Assembly (NCBI GenBank): GCA_934667845.1 | Contig: CAKUMQ010000046.1 | Span: 1-21,471 of the forward strand | Direction: 5' to 3' | Source of the DNA: an uncultured Eubacteriales bacterium | Lineage (GTDB): Bacteria > Bacillota > Clostridia > Oscillospirales > Acutalibacteraceae | DNA: 21,471 nt | Part shown: in pieces, positions 1 through 6,666 of the stretch | How positions within the stretch are numbered: position 1 is the first letter of the stretch | How the letters are laid out: every line of letters starts with the position of its first letter | Translations under genes and position numbers: made by a program | Notes under the pieces: model-generated | The model's database searches: none | Seen by the model: the letters and a program-made list of their open reading frames with translations, nothing else | What the model was told of the DNA's origin: nothing

Positions 1-141
1 ATACCGGTCTGCTGTGAAACGGCGCAGCTGTTTTTCGGAAGGAGCTTTGACGCGGACGATCTGATCGGCAATTTTATCGGCATAGTGATCGGTGCGGCGG
101 TTTTCTTCGGGGTGATGAGGGGCAAAAACCATGCTGCCTGA
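1..141 (+). CDS. VanZ-like family membrane protein, C-terminal fragment
   Basis: An open frame enters from the left edge in frame 1 and stops with TGA at 139-141, giving 46 residues of a C-terminus. The fragment has an E-T-A-Q-L-F segment, then R-S-F-D-A-D-D-L-I-G-N-F-I-G, then a hydrophobic stretch (IVIGAAVFFGV) and a short basic tail. This resembles the C-terminal end of VanZ-like proteins, where an 'E..Q...GR..D..D...N..G...G' pattern precedes the last membrane helix. VanZ-like proteins are small multi-pass membrane proteins; some contribute to glycopeptide resistance, but most have no known role. Only the end is visible, so the start, full length and operon partners are unknown. The family call rests on a short motif and is moderately sure. 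Confidence 0.6.
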   Translation: MPVCCETAQLFFGRSFDADDLIGNFIGIVIGAAVFFGVMRGKNHAA

Positions 142-163
142 CTTTTCGGTGCCGCCCCATTGC

Positions 164-181
164 AAAAACCCGTTTACGGGT
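164..181 (-). terminator. Possible intrinsic terminator for the ZIP transporter gene
   Basis: Read on the minus strand, ACCCG-TAAA-CGGGT forms a 5-bp stem with a 4-nt loop and is followed directly by TTTTTGC. It lies about 120 nt past the stop of the minus-strand ZIP gene. The stem is short, so the call is tentative. The remaining bases between the VanZ-like stop and the ZIP stop (182-302) show nothing else I can support. Confidence 0.4.
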
Positions 182-302
182 GCGGAAGAACGCGGCTGAT
201 CCGCCGGACGTACAGAAAAACAGGCGCAGTCAAAAGCGTTCGGGGCGCATTTTTAAATATGTACGCCGATATTGTCCGCCGGCAAAGCGCGGCGCGTCCA
301 TG

Positions 303-1079
303 TCACCCGAGCGCCACGTCCAGCATCATCATCACGCCAAACCCCACGGCGAAAAACACGGTGCCGATATTGGAGTGATCCCCCTGAGACATCTCCGGGA
401 TCAATTCTTCCACCACGACATAAAGCATCGCCCCGGCGGCAAAGCTCAGGAGATACGGAAGGGCCGGAACAACCATACGCGCCGCCAAAACGGTCAGCAC
501 AGCTCCGATCGGCTCGACCACACCGGAAAGCACGCCGTCCCGGAAGGCTCTTCCCTTTTTCATTCCCTCCGCCCGCAGCGGCAGAGAGATGATCGCCCCC
601 TCCGGAAAATTCTGAATGGCGATGCCCAGTGACAGAGCCAGTGCCCCGGCTGCCGTGATCTGGGTATCGCCGGAGAGATACCCCGCATATACCACGCCGA
701 CAGCCATCCCCTCCGGAATATTGTGGAGCGTCACCGCCAGCACCATCATCGTCGTGCGCTGAAGCTGGCTTTTCGGTCCCTCCGGCTGCCCGCTTTTGGC
801 GTGCAGATGCGGGATGATATGGTCAAGGGCAAGCAAAAACAGAACGCCGACCCAAAAGCCGAGAACGGCAGGAAGAAAGGCGAGCTTTCCTTTGTCCGCC
901 GACCGTTCGATGGCGGGAATCAGCAGACTCCACACCGATGCCGCCACCATCACACCGGCAGCAAAGCCGGTCAGTGCGCGCTGTACGGTATCGCTGAGCG
1001 ATCTTTTCATAAAAAATACGCACGCCGCACCGAGCGATGTGCCGAGAAACGGGATCAGGATCCCCCAGAATGCTGCCAT
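303..1079 (-). CDS. ZIP-family divalent metal transporter
   Basis: A 258-residue multi-pass membrane protein, about the length of bacterial ZupT/GufA-type ZIP transporters, which move Zn2+, Fe2+ or Mn2+ into the cytoplasm. The two ZIP signature helices are visible: H-N-I-P-E-G at about residues 119-124 and Q-N-F-P-E-G at about 156-161, the paired metal-binding helices 4 and 5 of the family. A His-containing loop (D-H-I-I-P-H-L-H, about 86-93) precedes them, and a late helix carries V-V-E-E-L-I-P-E. An in-frame ATG lies 14 codons further upstream (1121), but the ATG at 1079 has an AAGGAG ribosome binding site at good spacing and begins directly with the first hydrophobic helix, so I chose it. 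The gene stands alone and is divergent from the tetR-type gene. It has its own promoter and an inverted repeat at the transcription start (see 1124-1143), which suggests metal-dependent repression. Metal specificity cannot be told from sequence. Confidence 0.9.
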   Translation of the reverse strand: MAAFWGILIPFLGTSLGAACVFFMKRSLSDTVQRALTGFAAGVMVAASVWSLLIPAIERSADKGKLAFLPAVLGFWVGVLFLLALDHIIPHLHAKSGQPEGPKSQLQRTTMMVLAVTLHNIPEGMAVGVVYAGYLSGDTQITAAGALALSLGIAIQNFPEGAIISLPLRAEGMKKGRAFRDGVLSGVVEPIGAVLTVLAARMVVPALPYLLSFAAGAMLYVVVEELIPEMSQGDHSNIGTVFFAVGFGVMMMLDVALG

Positions 1080-1123
1080 GGATTTCTCTCCTTTTTCAGT
1101 CTGCGCGGTCAATACGCACATAT

Positions 1124-1143
1124 CAGTTAGCTTGTGCTAACTG
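1124..1143. promoter_or_regulatory. Operator-like inverted repeat at the ZIP promoter (GTTAG-N6-CTAAC)
   Basis: A perfect 8-bp inverted repeat, CAGTTAGC-TTGT-GCTAACTG, whose core is GTTAG-N6-CTAAC (1126-1141). On the minus strand it starts about 9 nt downstream of the -10 box of the ZIP gene, so a bound protein would block initiation. The same core occurs before the ABC transporter genes at 2083-2098. The half-site resembles the arms of DtxR/IdeR-type iron boxes, but the spacing differs. A 5' RNA hairpin is an alternative reading. Confidence 0.6.
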
Positions 1144-1151
1144 CCGATATC

Positions 1152-1180
1152 AGTATATCAGCAAACCGCGAAATTTGCAA
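1152..1180 (-). promoter_or_regulatory. Sigma-A type promoter of the ZIP transporter gene
   Basis: On the minus strand, TTGCAA (1175-1180) and TATACT (1152-1157) are separated by exactly 17 bp. The predicted start point, about 1145, abuts the inverted repeat at 1124-1143. The rest of the divergent gap (1181-1333) shows no further feature I can support. Confidence 0.7.
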
Positions 1181-1333
1181 GCAAAATGTCAGCCGCTTTT
1201 TTTACCGTTTGACCGGCAGCGATCCGGTATGTGCCGCCATCACGCTCCGAAGCACCGCCGCGCCTGTTTGCGGAGAGCGAACAGCGTCTGTATTCCGCCC
1301 CAAAAATTTACGGTGATTTTTTCAAAATGGCTA

Positions 1334-1362
1334 TTGACATTTCCCTTTCTTCGACATATAAT
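1334..1362 (+). promoter_or_regulatory. Consensus sigma-A promoter of the TetR-family gene
   Basis: Perfect consensus hexamers TTGACA (1334-1339) and TATAAT (1357-1362) with a 17-bp spacer. It drives the tetR-type gene, and possibly the ABC operon if the hairpin at 2041-2069 is read through. The downstream edge of the -10 overlaps a palindrome (1361-1373), as expected for autorepression. Confidence 0.85.
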
Positions 1363-1386
1363 AACGGCGTTATGAAACGGTGTTAT
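1361..1386. promoter_or_regulatory. Likely autoregulatory TetR operator
   Basis: The palindrome ATAACG-G-CGTTAT spans 1361-1373 and overlaps the -10 box. The 11-mer AACGG[CT]GTTAT is also directly repeated at 1363-1373 and 1376-1386 with one mismatch and a 13-bp period. Placement between the -10 and the ribosome binding site fits steric repression by the encoded TetR-family protein. This is inferred from position and symmetry only. Confidence 0.5.
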
Positions 1387-1408
1387 TCATACAAAAGAGG
1401 TGAAGTGC

Positions 1409-2035
1409 GTGGCAAAACAGATCGCCGGCGTCGCAGAGCGGATCATCGCCGCCGCCAAGCGGGAATTTTTGGATAAGGGCTATGTGGACGCCTCTCTGCG
1501 CACGATCGCCGCAGAAGCGGATACCAGCACAAACTCCATCTATGTCCGCTTCGGCGACAAGGAGGGGCTGTTTTCCGCCATCGTCGAGCCGGTGCTCAGC
1601 GAAATGACCGAGCAGTTCATCCGTATTCAGGAGCGGTTCCACCAAATGTCCCCCGCTGAGCAGGCAGAAACCATGCCGAAATATGCCGACGGCGGCACAG
1701 CGGAGCTGGTCGACCACATGTATGCACATTTAGACGAATTCCGTCTGCTGCTCGACTCATCCTACGGCACAAGGTATCACCGCTTTGTGGATGAGCTGGT
1801 GCGCATCGAGGTCGAATACACCTATAAATATATGGAGGCTGTCGGCTGCCCCGACAAATTCGGTGATGCCATGACGGAAAAGCTGCTGCACATCGTCACG
1901 ACCTCGCGGTTTGAAAGCCTGTTTGAGATCATTCGCCACGGGATGAGCCGCGAAGAGGCCTCCGAATACATCGCGCTTTTAAGCCGGTATCACCGCGCCG
2001 GATTTCTCGAGATCTTCGGTGAGGTCGTGCAATAA
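1409..2035 (+). CDS. TetR/AcrR-family transcriptional regulator
   Basis: A 208-residue protein of normal TetR length. The first 60 residues carry the family's helix-turn-helix pattern (I-I-A-A-A-K-R-E-F, then T-I-A-A-E-A-D-T-S-T-N-S-I-Y-V-R-F, then D-K-E-G-L-F). The rest is a helical ligand-binding and dimer domain with no recognisable ligand signature. I chose the GTG at 1409 because AGAGGTG sits 6 nt upstream; the earlier GTG at 1400 overlaps that ribosome binding site. The gene has a consensus promoter with a palindrome over the -10, and is followed by a hairpin and the two ABC genes. TetR genes beside ABC half-transporter pairs usually control them in response to a transported compound, so that role is inferred. 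An extra repeat (GTTAG-N6-CTAAC) before the ABC genes suggests that a second regulator also acts there. Confidence 0.9.
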   Translation: MAKQIAGVAERIIAAAKREFLDKGYVDASLRTIAAEADTSTNSIYVRFGDKEGLFSAIVEPVLSEMTEQFIRIQERFHQMSPAEQAETMPKYADGGTAELVDHMYAHLDEFRLLLDSSYGTRYHRFVDELVRIEVEYTYKYMEAVGCPDKFGDAMTEKLLHIVTTSRFESLFEIIRHGMSREEASEYIALLSRYHRAGFLEIFGEVVQ

Positions 2036-2040
2036 ACGAC

Positions 2041-2069
2041 AAAAGGGCTGTCCTGACCGACAGCCTTTT
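2041..2069 (+). terminator. Intrinsic terminator or attenuating hairpin between tetR-type and ABC genes
   Basis: GGCTGTC (2046-2052) pairs with GACAGCC (2059-2065) around a 6-nt loop, flanked by AAAA on the left and TTTT on the right. It begins 6 nt after the regulator's stop. It may end the regulator transcript or reduce read-through into the ABC genes. No convincing separate promoter was found between it and 2118. Confidence 0.6.
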
Positions 2070-2082
2070 GATAAGCCCAGCG

Positions 2083-2098
2083 GTTAGTCGCCGCTAAC
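2083..2098. promoter_or_regulatory. Second GTTAG-N6-CTAAC operator-like repeat, before the ABC pair
   Basis: GTTAG-TCGCCG-CTAAC has the same arms and the same 6-bp spacing as the core at the ZIP promoter (1126-1141). It ends 4 bp before the ribosome binding site of the first ABC gene. Because the N6 bases differ while arms and spacing are kept, it looks like a true dyad for one protein rather than a chance repeat. An RNA hairpin next to the Shine-Dalgarno sequence is the alternative. Confidence 0.55.
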
Positions 2099-2117
2099 TC
2101 AAAGGAGGTCATGACTC

Positions 2118-3860
2118 ATGAAGGAACAAAGCCCGGTCGGGCGGATCTGGGCGCTTGGCGAGAAGGAACACGGCAGGCTCATCACGGCGGTGATCCTCGC
2201 CGTCGTCGGCGTCGCCTGCGGCATGGTGCCGTATTTCGCCGCGGCAAAGATCATTGTGTTGCTGCTTGCGGGCGAGACGGCGTTTTCGGCATATCTGCCG
2301 TGGCTCGCCGCGGCGCTCGGCGGCTTTCTGATCCGCACGGTGCTCTACAACAGTGCGCTCGGCATATCCCACAAGGCGACGTTTGGCATTCTGAAGACCA
2401 TCCGACAAAAGCTCCTCGCCAAGCTGCCCCGCCTGCCTCTCGGCACGGTGATGGACACCCAAAGCGGCAAGCTCAAGGAGATCATTGTCGATCAGGTGGA
2501 CAGCATGGAAACGACGCTGGCCCATCTGTTCCCCGAAATGACGGCGAATATCGTTGCGCCCGTGCTGACGGTCGTCTATCTGTTCATCCTCGACTGGCGG
2601 CTGGCGCTTTTGTCGCTGGCGGTGTTTCCCGTCGCCTTTATTTTTATGATGACGGTCATGGGCGGCTATGCCAAGGATTATGAGGGCGCAGTCAAGGCGA
2701 CGACCGAAATGAGCGGCACGATGATCGAGTACATAAACGGCATTGAGGTCATCAAAGCGTTCAATCAGGGCAAGGCCTCCTACCAAAAACTCACCGATAA
2801 GGTGCGCGCCAACGCGCAGTATTACTATAACTGGATGCGCCGCAGTCAGCTCGGCATGTCGATGGCGTATGCGTTCTTCCCGGCGCAGATGCTGACAGTC
2901 CTGCCCTTCGCCTGGCTGTTCTATACCCACGGCACGCTCACGATCGAGACGTTTGTCACGGTCATCATTCTGGCGCTCGGCATGGCGGCGCCGATCGTGG
3001 CTGCGTTCAACTTCGTCGATACGCTGGCACAGGTCGGCACGACCGTCTCCCAGGTGGATGAAATTCTCAAGGCGGAAGAACAGGAGCACGGCAGCGAAAG
3101 CGTGGATCTCGCGGATCACCGCATCGAGGTCAAAAATGTCTCCTTCGGCTACCACGACGACAAGGAGATCCTGCACGGCGTTACCCTTTCCATCCCGCAA
3201 AACAGCATGACGGCACTTGTCGGTCCGTCCGGCTCCGGCAAATCGACGCTGGCAAAGCTCATCGCGGGCTTCTGGGACGTGAAGCAGGGCACGATCACGA
3301 TGGGCGGCCACGACTTAAAGGCAATCCTGCTCCGTGAGCTTTATGATCAGGTGGCGTTCGTCTCACAGGACAACTATCTGTTTGACGACACCGTCCGGGA
3401 AAATATCCGTATGGAGAAAAGAGACGCGACTGACGCCGAGGTAGAAGCGGCGGCACACGATGCGGGCTGCGACAGCTTTATCGGCGATCTGGAAAAAGGA
3501 TTTGATACCATGGTCGGCGGAGGCGGCGCGCACCTTTCCGGCGGCGAGCGGCAGCGTATCGCCATCGCCCGCGCCATGCTGAAAAACGCGCCGATCATCA
3601 TTCTCGACGAGGCGACCGCCTACATTGACCCCGAAAACGAAGCCGTCATTCAGAAAGCGGTGGCAAAGCTGGTGGAAAATAAGACGGTCATCGTGATCGC
3701 CCACCGGCTGTCCACCATCACGGGCGCAGACAACATCGCCGTGGTGAAGGATGGGCGCATTGAAGCGCAGGGCAGACATGAGGAGCTGCTTTGCAACTGC
3801 GCCCTCTACCGCGGCATGTGGCAGGCGCATATCGGAGCAAAGGACGGTGACGCAGAATGA
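2118..3860 (+). CDS. ABC half-transporter (membrane domain fused to ATPase), first of a pair
   Basis: A 580-residue exporter-fold ABC protein: about 300 residues of six-helix membrane domain, then a nucleotide-binding domain. Visible motifs are Walker A G-P-S-G-S-G-K-S-T (369-377), a Q-loop (V-S-Q-D-N-Y-L-F), signature L-S-G-G-E (473-477), Walker B I-I-I-L-D-E (493-498, with the catalytic Glu intact) and the H-loop His (529). The D-loop reads I-D-P-E-N-E, a form I associate with the YbtP/YbtQ and IrtA/IrtB siderophore-importer branch of this fold, though drug exporters can share it. The start is set by AAAGGAGG at 2101-2108. The stop overlaps the next gene's start by 4 bp, so the two proteins are probably made in equal amounts as a heterodimer. 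Substrate is unknown; the metal link is inferred from the operator shared with the ZIP gene. Confidence 0.88.
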   Translation: MKEQSPVGRIWALGEKEHGRLITAVILAVVGVACGMVPYFAAAKIIVLLLAGETAFSAYLPWLAAALGGFLIRTVLYNSALGISHKATFGILKTIRQKLLAKLPRLPLGTVMDTQSGKLKEIIVDQVDSMETTLAHLFPEMTANIVAPVLTVVYLFILDWRLALLSLAVFPVAFIFMMTVMGGYAKDYEGAVKATTEMSGTMIEYINGIEVIKAFNQGKASYQKLTDKVRANAQYYYNWMRRSQLGMSMAYAFFPAQMLTVLPFAWLFYTHGTLTIETFVTVIILALGMAAPIVAAFNFVDTLAQVGTTVSQVDEILKAEEQEHGSESVDLADHRIEVKNVSFGYHDDKEILHGVTLSIPQNSMTALVGPSGSGKSTLAKLIAGFWDVKQGTITMGGHDLKAILLRELYDQVAFVSQDNYLFDDTVRENIRMEKRDATDAEVEAAAHDAGCDSFIGDLEKGFDTMVGGGGAHLSGGERQRIAIARAMLKNAPIIILDEATAYIDPENEAVIQKAVAKLVENKTVIVIAHRLSTITGADNIAVVKDGRIEAQGRHEELLCNCALYRGMWQAHIGAKDGDAE

Positions 3861-5599
3861 TCGAAGCATTCCGCAAGATCTGGCATTTCGCCGGAAACGA
3901 GACAAAAAATATCAACCGATCTGTTGCAGTGGGCTTTTTGAATGCCGTGCTGCAGATGTTTCAGGTGGCGGCGATCTATTTCGTCGTGCTTGCGCTGACA
4001 GGCGGCGAAACAGGCGGCAAGACCGCATGGATCGCGCTTATCTGCGAGCTTGTCGCCATATTCGGCGGCGCCGTGACCGCGAGCTTTTCCAAAATGCTGC
4101 AGACGCATGCGGGCTATTTTATGGCGGCGGATCGCCGGATCGCCATTGCGAACCGCCTAAAGAGCGTGCCGATGGGCTTCTTCAACGATAACAGTCTGGG
4201 GCAGCTCTCCGGCGTATGCACGACGGTCGTCGGCAGCATCGAGAGCATGGTGCCGATGGTGCTGGTGAACATCCTCGGCGGACTGATCACGACCGCTGTG
4301 TTTGCGGTGCTGATCCTGGTCTTTGACTGGCGCATCGGGCTGATCGTCCTCGCAGGCATTGCGCTGTACCTTTGCGCCGTCTCCGCGATGGAAAAAAAGT
4401 CGGCGGTGATCGCCGATGATACGCAGAGATCGCAGACCGCGCTGATCGAAGCTGTTTTGGAGACGGTGCAGGGCGTGAGCGTCGTCAAATCCTTCAACCT
4501 CACGGGCAGGGGCGACAAAAAGCTGCAGGATGCGCTGGAATATAACCGCCGCAGCAATGTGAACGTGGCGAACATCCTCACGCCGTATACCGCGATCCAG
4601 GAGGCGGTTCTGCAGATCGCCGGCGTCGGCATGATGCTTGCCGCCGTCCTGCTGTGGATAAACGGCGCAATAAGTATTGCCAACGCGCTGACGGTGCTGG
4701 TGATGTCTTTTCTCGTGTTCAATCAGATCAAGAGCTTCGGCATGGGTGTGTCCATGCTGCGTCTGGCGGCTGCCGCCATCGATCGCACCGAGGCGACCGA
4801 GAATATGCCCTGCATGGACGAAAACGGAAAGGCGCTGATCCCCGCAAGGCACGACATTGTTTTTGATCACGTCAGCTTTTCCTATGAGCAGAAGCCGATC
4901 CTGCGGGATATTTCCGTCACGCTGCCCGACAGAACCACCACGGCGGTCATCGGTCCCTCCGGCAGCGGCAAGACGACGTTTTGCAATCTGATCGCCCGTT
5001 TCTGGGATACGGACAGCGGCAGTGTGAGGATCGGCGGGTATGATGTCCGGGATTACACCCTCGAATCCCTCATGGATCGGATCAGTGTGGTATTTCAGAA
5101 TGTCTACCTGTTTGCCGATACCGTTGAAAACAACATCAAATTCGGCAGACCGGACGCCGCGCATGACGAGGTAGTTGCAGCCGCCAAAGCGGCCTGCTGC
5201 GACGACTTTATCGAGAGCCTGCCAAACGGCTATAATACCGTCATCGGCGAGGGCGGCGCCAGCCTTTCCGGCGGCGAAAAGCAGCGCATTTCCATTGCGC
5301 GCGCGATGCTGAAAAATGCGCCGATCGTCATTCTGGACGAGGCGACGGCGAATGTCGATCCCGAAAATGAAGATCGGCTGCAAAAGGCGATCGAGGCGCT
5401 GACGCGGGACAAGACGATCATCATGATCGCGCACCGCTTAAAGACTGTGCGCCATGCCGATCAGATTCTGGTCATCGACCGCGGCCGCATCGTGCAGCAG
5501 GGCACGCATGAGCAGCTGATCGGGGAGCCGGGCATCTATGCGGACTTTGTCGGCGGAAAGAAGCAGACCGTCGGCTGGAAGCTGCAGACCGGAAAATAA
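3857..5599 (+). CDS. ABC half-transporter (membrane domain fused to ATPase), second of a pair
   Basis: Also 580 residues, with an N-terminal six-helix membrane domain and a C-terminal ATPase domain. Motifs: Walker A G-P-S-G-S-G-K-T-T (366-374), Q-loop V-F-Q-N-V-Y-L-F, signature L-S-G-G-E (470-474), Walker B I-V-I-L-D-E (Asp 494, Glu 495), D-loop V-D-P-E-N-E and an I-A-H-R-L H-loop. Both partners keep the full catalytic set, so unlike many heterodimeric ABC exporters neither site is visibly degenerate. ATG at 3857 overlaps the upstream TGA (ATGA), which indicates translational coupling. A strong hairpin 20 nt past the stop ends the operon. It most likely pairs with the preceding protein; whether the pair imports a metallophore or exports a drug or peptide cannot be decided here. 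Confidence 0.88.
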   Translation: MIEAFRKIWHFAGNETKNINRSVAVGFLNAVLQMFQVAAIYFVVLALTGGETGGKTAWIALICELVAIFGGAVTASFSKMLQTHAGYFMAADRRIAIANRLKSVPMGFFNDNSLGQLSGVCTTVVGSIESMVPMVLVNILGGLITTAVFAVLILVFDWRIGLIVLAGIALYLCAVSAMEKKSAVIADDTQRSQTALIEAVLETVQGVSVVKSFNLTGRGDKKLQDALEYNRRSNVNVANILTPYTAIQEAVLQIAGVGMMLAAVLLWINGAISIANALTVLVMSFLVFNQIKSFGMGVSMLRLAAAAIDRTEATENMPCMDENGKALIPARHDIVFDHVSFSYEQKPILRDISVTLPDRTTTAVIGPSGSGKTTFCNLIARFWDTDSGSVRIGGYDVRDYTLESLMDRISVVFQNVYLFADTVENNIKFGRPDAAHDEVVAAAKAACCDDFIESLPNGYNTVIGEGGASLSGGEKQRISIARAMLKNAPIVILDEATANVDPENEDRLQKAIEALTRDKTIIMIAHRLKTVRHADQILVIDRGRIVQQGTHEQLIGEPGIYADFVGGKKQTVGWKLQTGK

Positions 5600-5619
5600 A
5601 ACCGCCGGATGGGGGATCA

Positions 5620-5662
5620 AAAATGGGTTGCTGCACGAAAACCGTGTGCAGCAACCCATTTT
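5620..5662. terminator. Strong bidirectional intrinsic terminator
   Basis: A perfect 17-bp stem (5620-5636 with 5646-5662; core GGGTTGCTGCAC) and a 9-nt loop. An A-run on the left and a T-run on the right give U-tracts in both directions. It sits between the stop of the second ABC gene (5599) and the stop of the converging minus-strand gene (5678), serving both. Confidence 0.9.
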
Positions 5663-5677
5663 ACCGTATATATGTGT

Positions 5678-6181
5678 TTAATATTTAACAAATCCGAAGG
5701 ACGGATGCAGAATATCAAATATCAGTACAAACAGAATAAACAGGATAATGCCCGCTATACACCAGAACAGCCGGGAGATCCAGATATCTTTTTTCCGGAT
5801 CGCCTCTTTGTATAAGCTGATCATATCCTCATACATCTTTTCATGCACCGCAGCATCATCCGAAAGCAGCGCGATCTGCGCAGGGGAGGCGTTTTCGGCA
5901 AGCTCCGGGACGGCAGAGGCTTTATCGTCGGAGGCGGACGGAATTTCCGCACTTTCATCGAGCGTGTATTCCTCCGCGTCTTTATCCTCCCCGTCGTTTA
6001 AAAGATCGGCGGCGGAACCGCCCATCGCCCGCGCCATCGAGATCACCGTGGCCATGGTGGGATTGGGCGTTTTGCCGGAAAAGATCCTGGCAACGGTACT
6101 TTCGGGAATGTTGCTCTTTTCGGCTATCTGCTGATTGGTCATGTGGGATTTTTTCTTCAGTTCTCTCAACTTTTCTATCAT
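5678..6181 (-). CDS. XRE-family HTH regulator with C-terminal membrane anchor
   Basis: A 167-residue protein. Residues 1-65 form a Cro/C1-type HTH: M-T-N-Q-Q-I-A-E-K-S-N-I-P-E-S-T-V-A-R-I is the recognition region, followed by the usual A-R-A-M-G... end. Residues about 66-110 are acidic and low in complexity. About 115-135 is a charged helix (Y-K-E-A-I-R-K-K-D), and about 139-160 a single very hydrophobic helix, leaving a short tail. This predicts a DNA-binding domain tethered to the inner face of the membrane, possibly sensing an envelope or membrane signal. I recognise this as a recurring clostridial architecture but know no function. ATG at 6181 is preferred over GTG at 6193 because GGAAGGTGG lies upstream at usable spacing. 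The nearest clear promoter is about 320 nt upstream, giving a long leader. Confidence 0.8.
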   Translation of the reverse strand: MIEKLRELKKKSHMTNQQIAEKSNIPESTVARIFSGKTPNPTMATVISMARAMGGSAADLLNDGEDKDAEEYTLDESAEIPSASDDKASAVPELAENASPAQIALLSDDAAVHEKMYEDMISLYKEAIRKKDIWISRLFWCIAGIILFILFVLIFDILHPSFGFVKY

Positions 6182-6501
6182 TCCTATTTCCACCTTCCCA
6201 AAATAAGTGTCTGTAAGCGTGAGCGTATCTTCTGACGCTTAAGATTCCGGTTTCAGGACCCGACTGGATAAAAATGATAAGTAAAAAAGCAAATTCGGTT
6301 GAGCAAAGCTCAGGGATGACAGGCATTGCAGAGATGAGCCTGCATAATCGGTTTCTCAAATGCAAACTTGAGTACCTGTTTTGCAAACTTGCGTATTGAA
6401 TTTTTATGGGTCGCGTACTATGATGAAATTGCCGGAAGCAAAAGCAGAGGAAATATTCCCCAGCCCGCATCAAAAGAATAACAAAACGAAAAGCACATTT
6501 T
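6182..6501 (-). other. Long untranslated leader upstream of the XRE gene
   Basis: AT-rich noncoding DNA between the minus-strand promoter (6502-6530) and the XRE start. I see no credible reading frame with a ribosome binding site in it. It holds the direct repeats at 6361-6395, a small dyad TGAGC-AAA-GCTCA (6300-6312), a bulged stem with arms CAGGC/GCCTG (6320-6342) and a spaced dyad TAAGCGT/ACGCTTA (6214-6241). The leader may be structured RNA or carry operators. No known riboswitch class was recognised. Confidence 0.45.
6361..6395. repeat. 14-bp direct repeat, two helical turns apart
   Basis: TGCAAACTTGAGTA (6361-6374) and TGCAAACTTGCGTA (6382-6395) match at 13 of 14 positions and start 21 bp apart, so they lie on the same DNA face. 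This is a typical arrangement for tandem binding sites of a small HTH protein. They lie upstream of the XRE gene, whose product is the obvious candidate binder. Confidence 0.6.
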
Positions 6502-6530
6502 ATTATACACCCTGCAAAGCTGTTTGTCAA
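6502..6530 (-). promoter_or_regulatory. Consensus sigma-A promoter reading toward the XRE gene
   Basis: On the minus strand, TTGACA (6525-6530) and TATAAT (6502-6507) are separated by exactly 17 bp: a perfect consensus promoter. The first gene it meets is the XRE gene, after a leader of about 310 nt. No promoter of similar quality was seen on the plus strand for the DUF6514-like gene. Confidence 0.8.
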
Positions 6531-6666
6531 TATTGTCGGTGCATTTCAGGAGGGATTGCGGATACAAATGATATGCGCGGATCGGCAGACAGGAAGCGGT
6601 AAACCGGATTTGGGACCCAAAAGGCTTAACGGGAACATAAAACGGAGGACGGGAGGATCACAGGGA

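Noticed and set aside
180..632. A plus-strand frame opposite the ZIP gene with a His-rich stretch
   Set aside because: The His run is the antisense of Met/Val-rich membrane codons in the ZIP gene; no start signal.
2109..3311. A 400-codon open frame on the minus strand opposite the first ABC gene
   Set aside because: The product is rich in His, Arg and Asp with no domain, it lacks a ribosome binding site, and it lies fully opposite a well-supported ABC gene; it reflects GC-rich codon usage.
4157..5434. A 425-codon open frame on the minus strand opposite the second ABC gene
   Set aside because: Same compositional pattern and no recognisable motif; it is a shadow of the ABC coding sequence.
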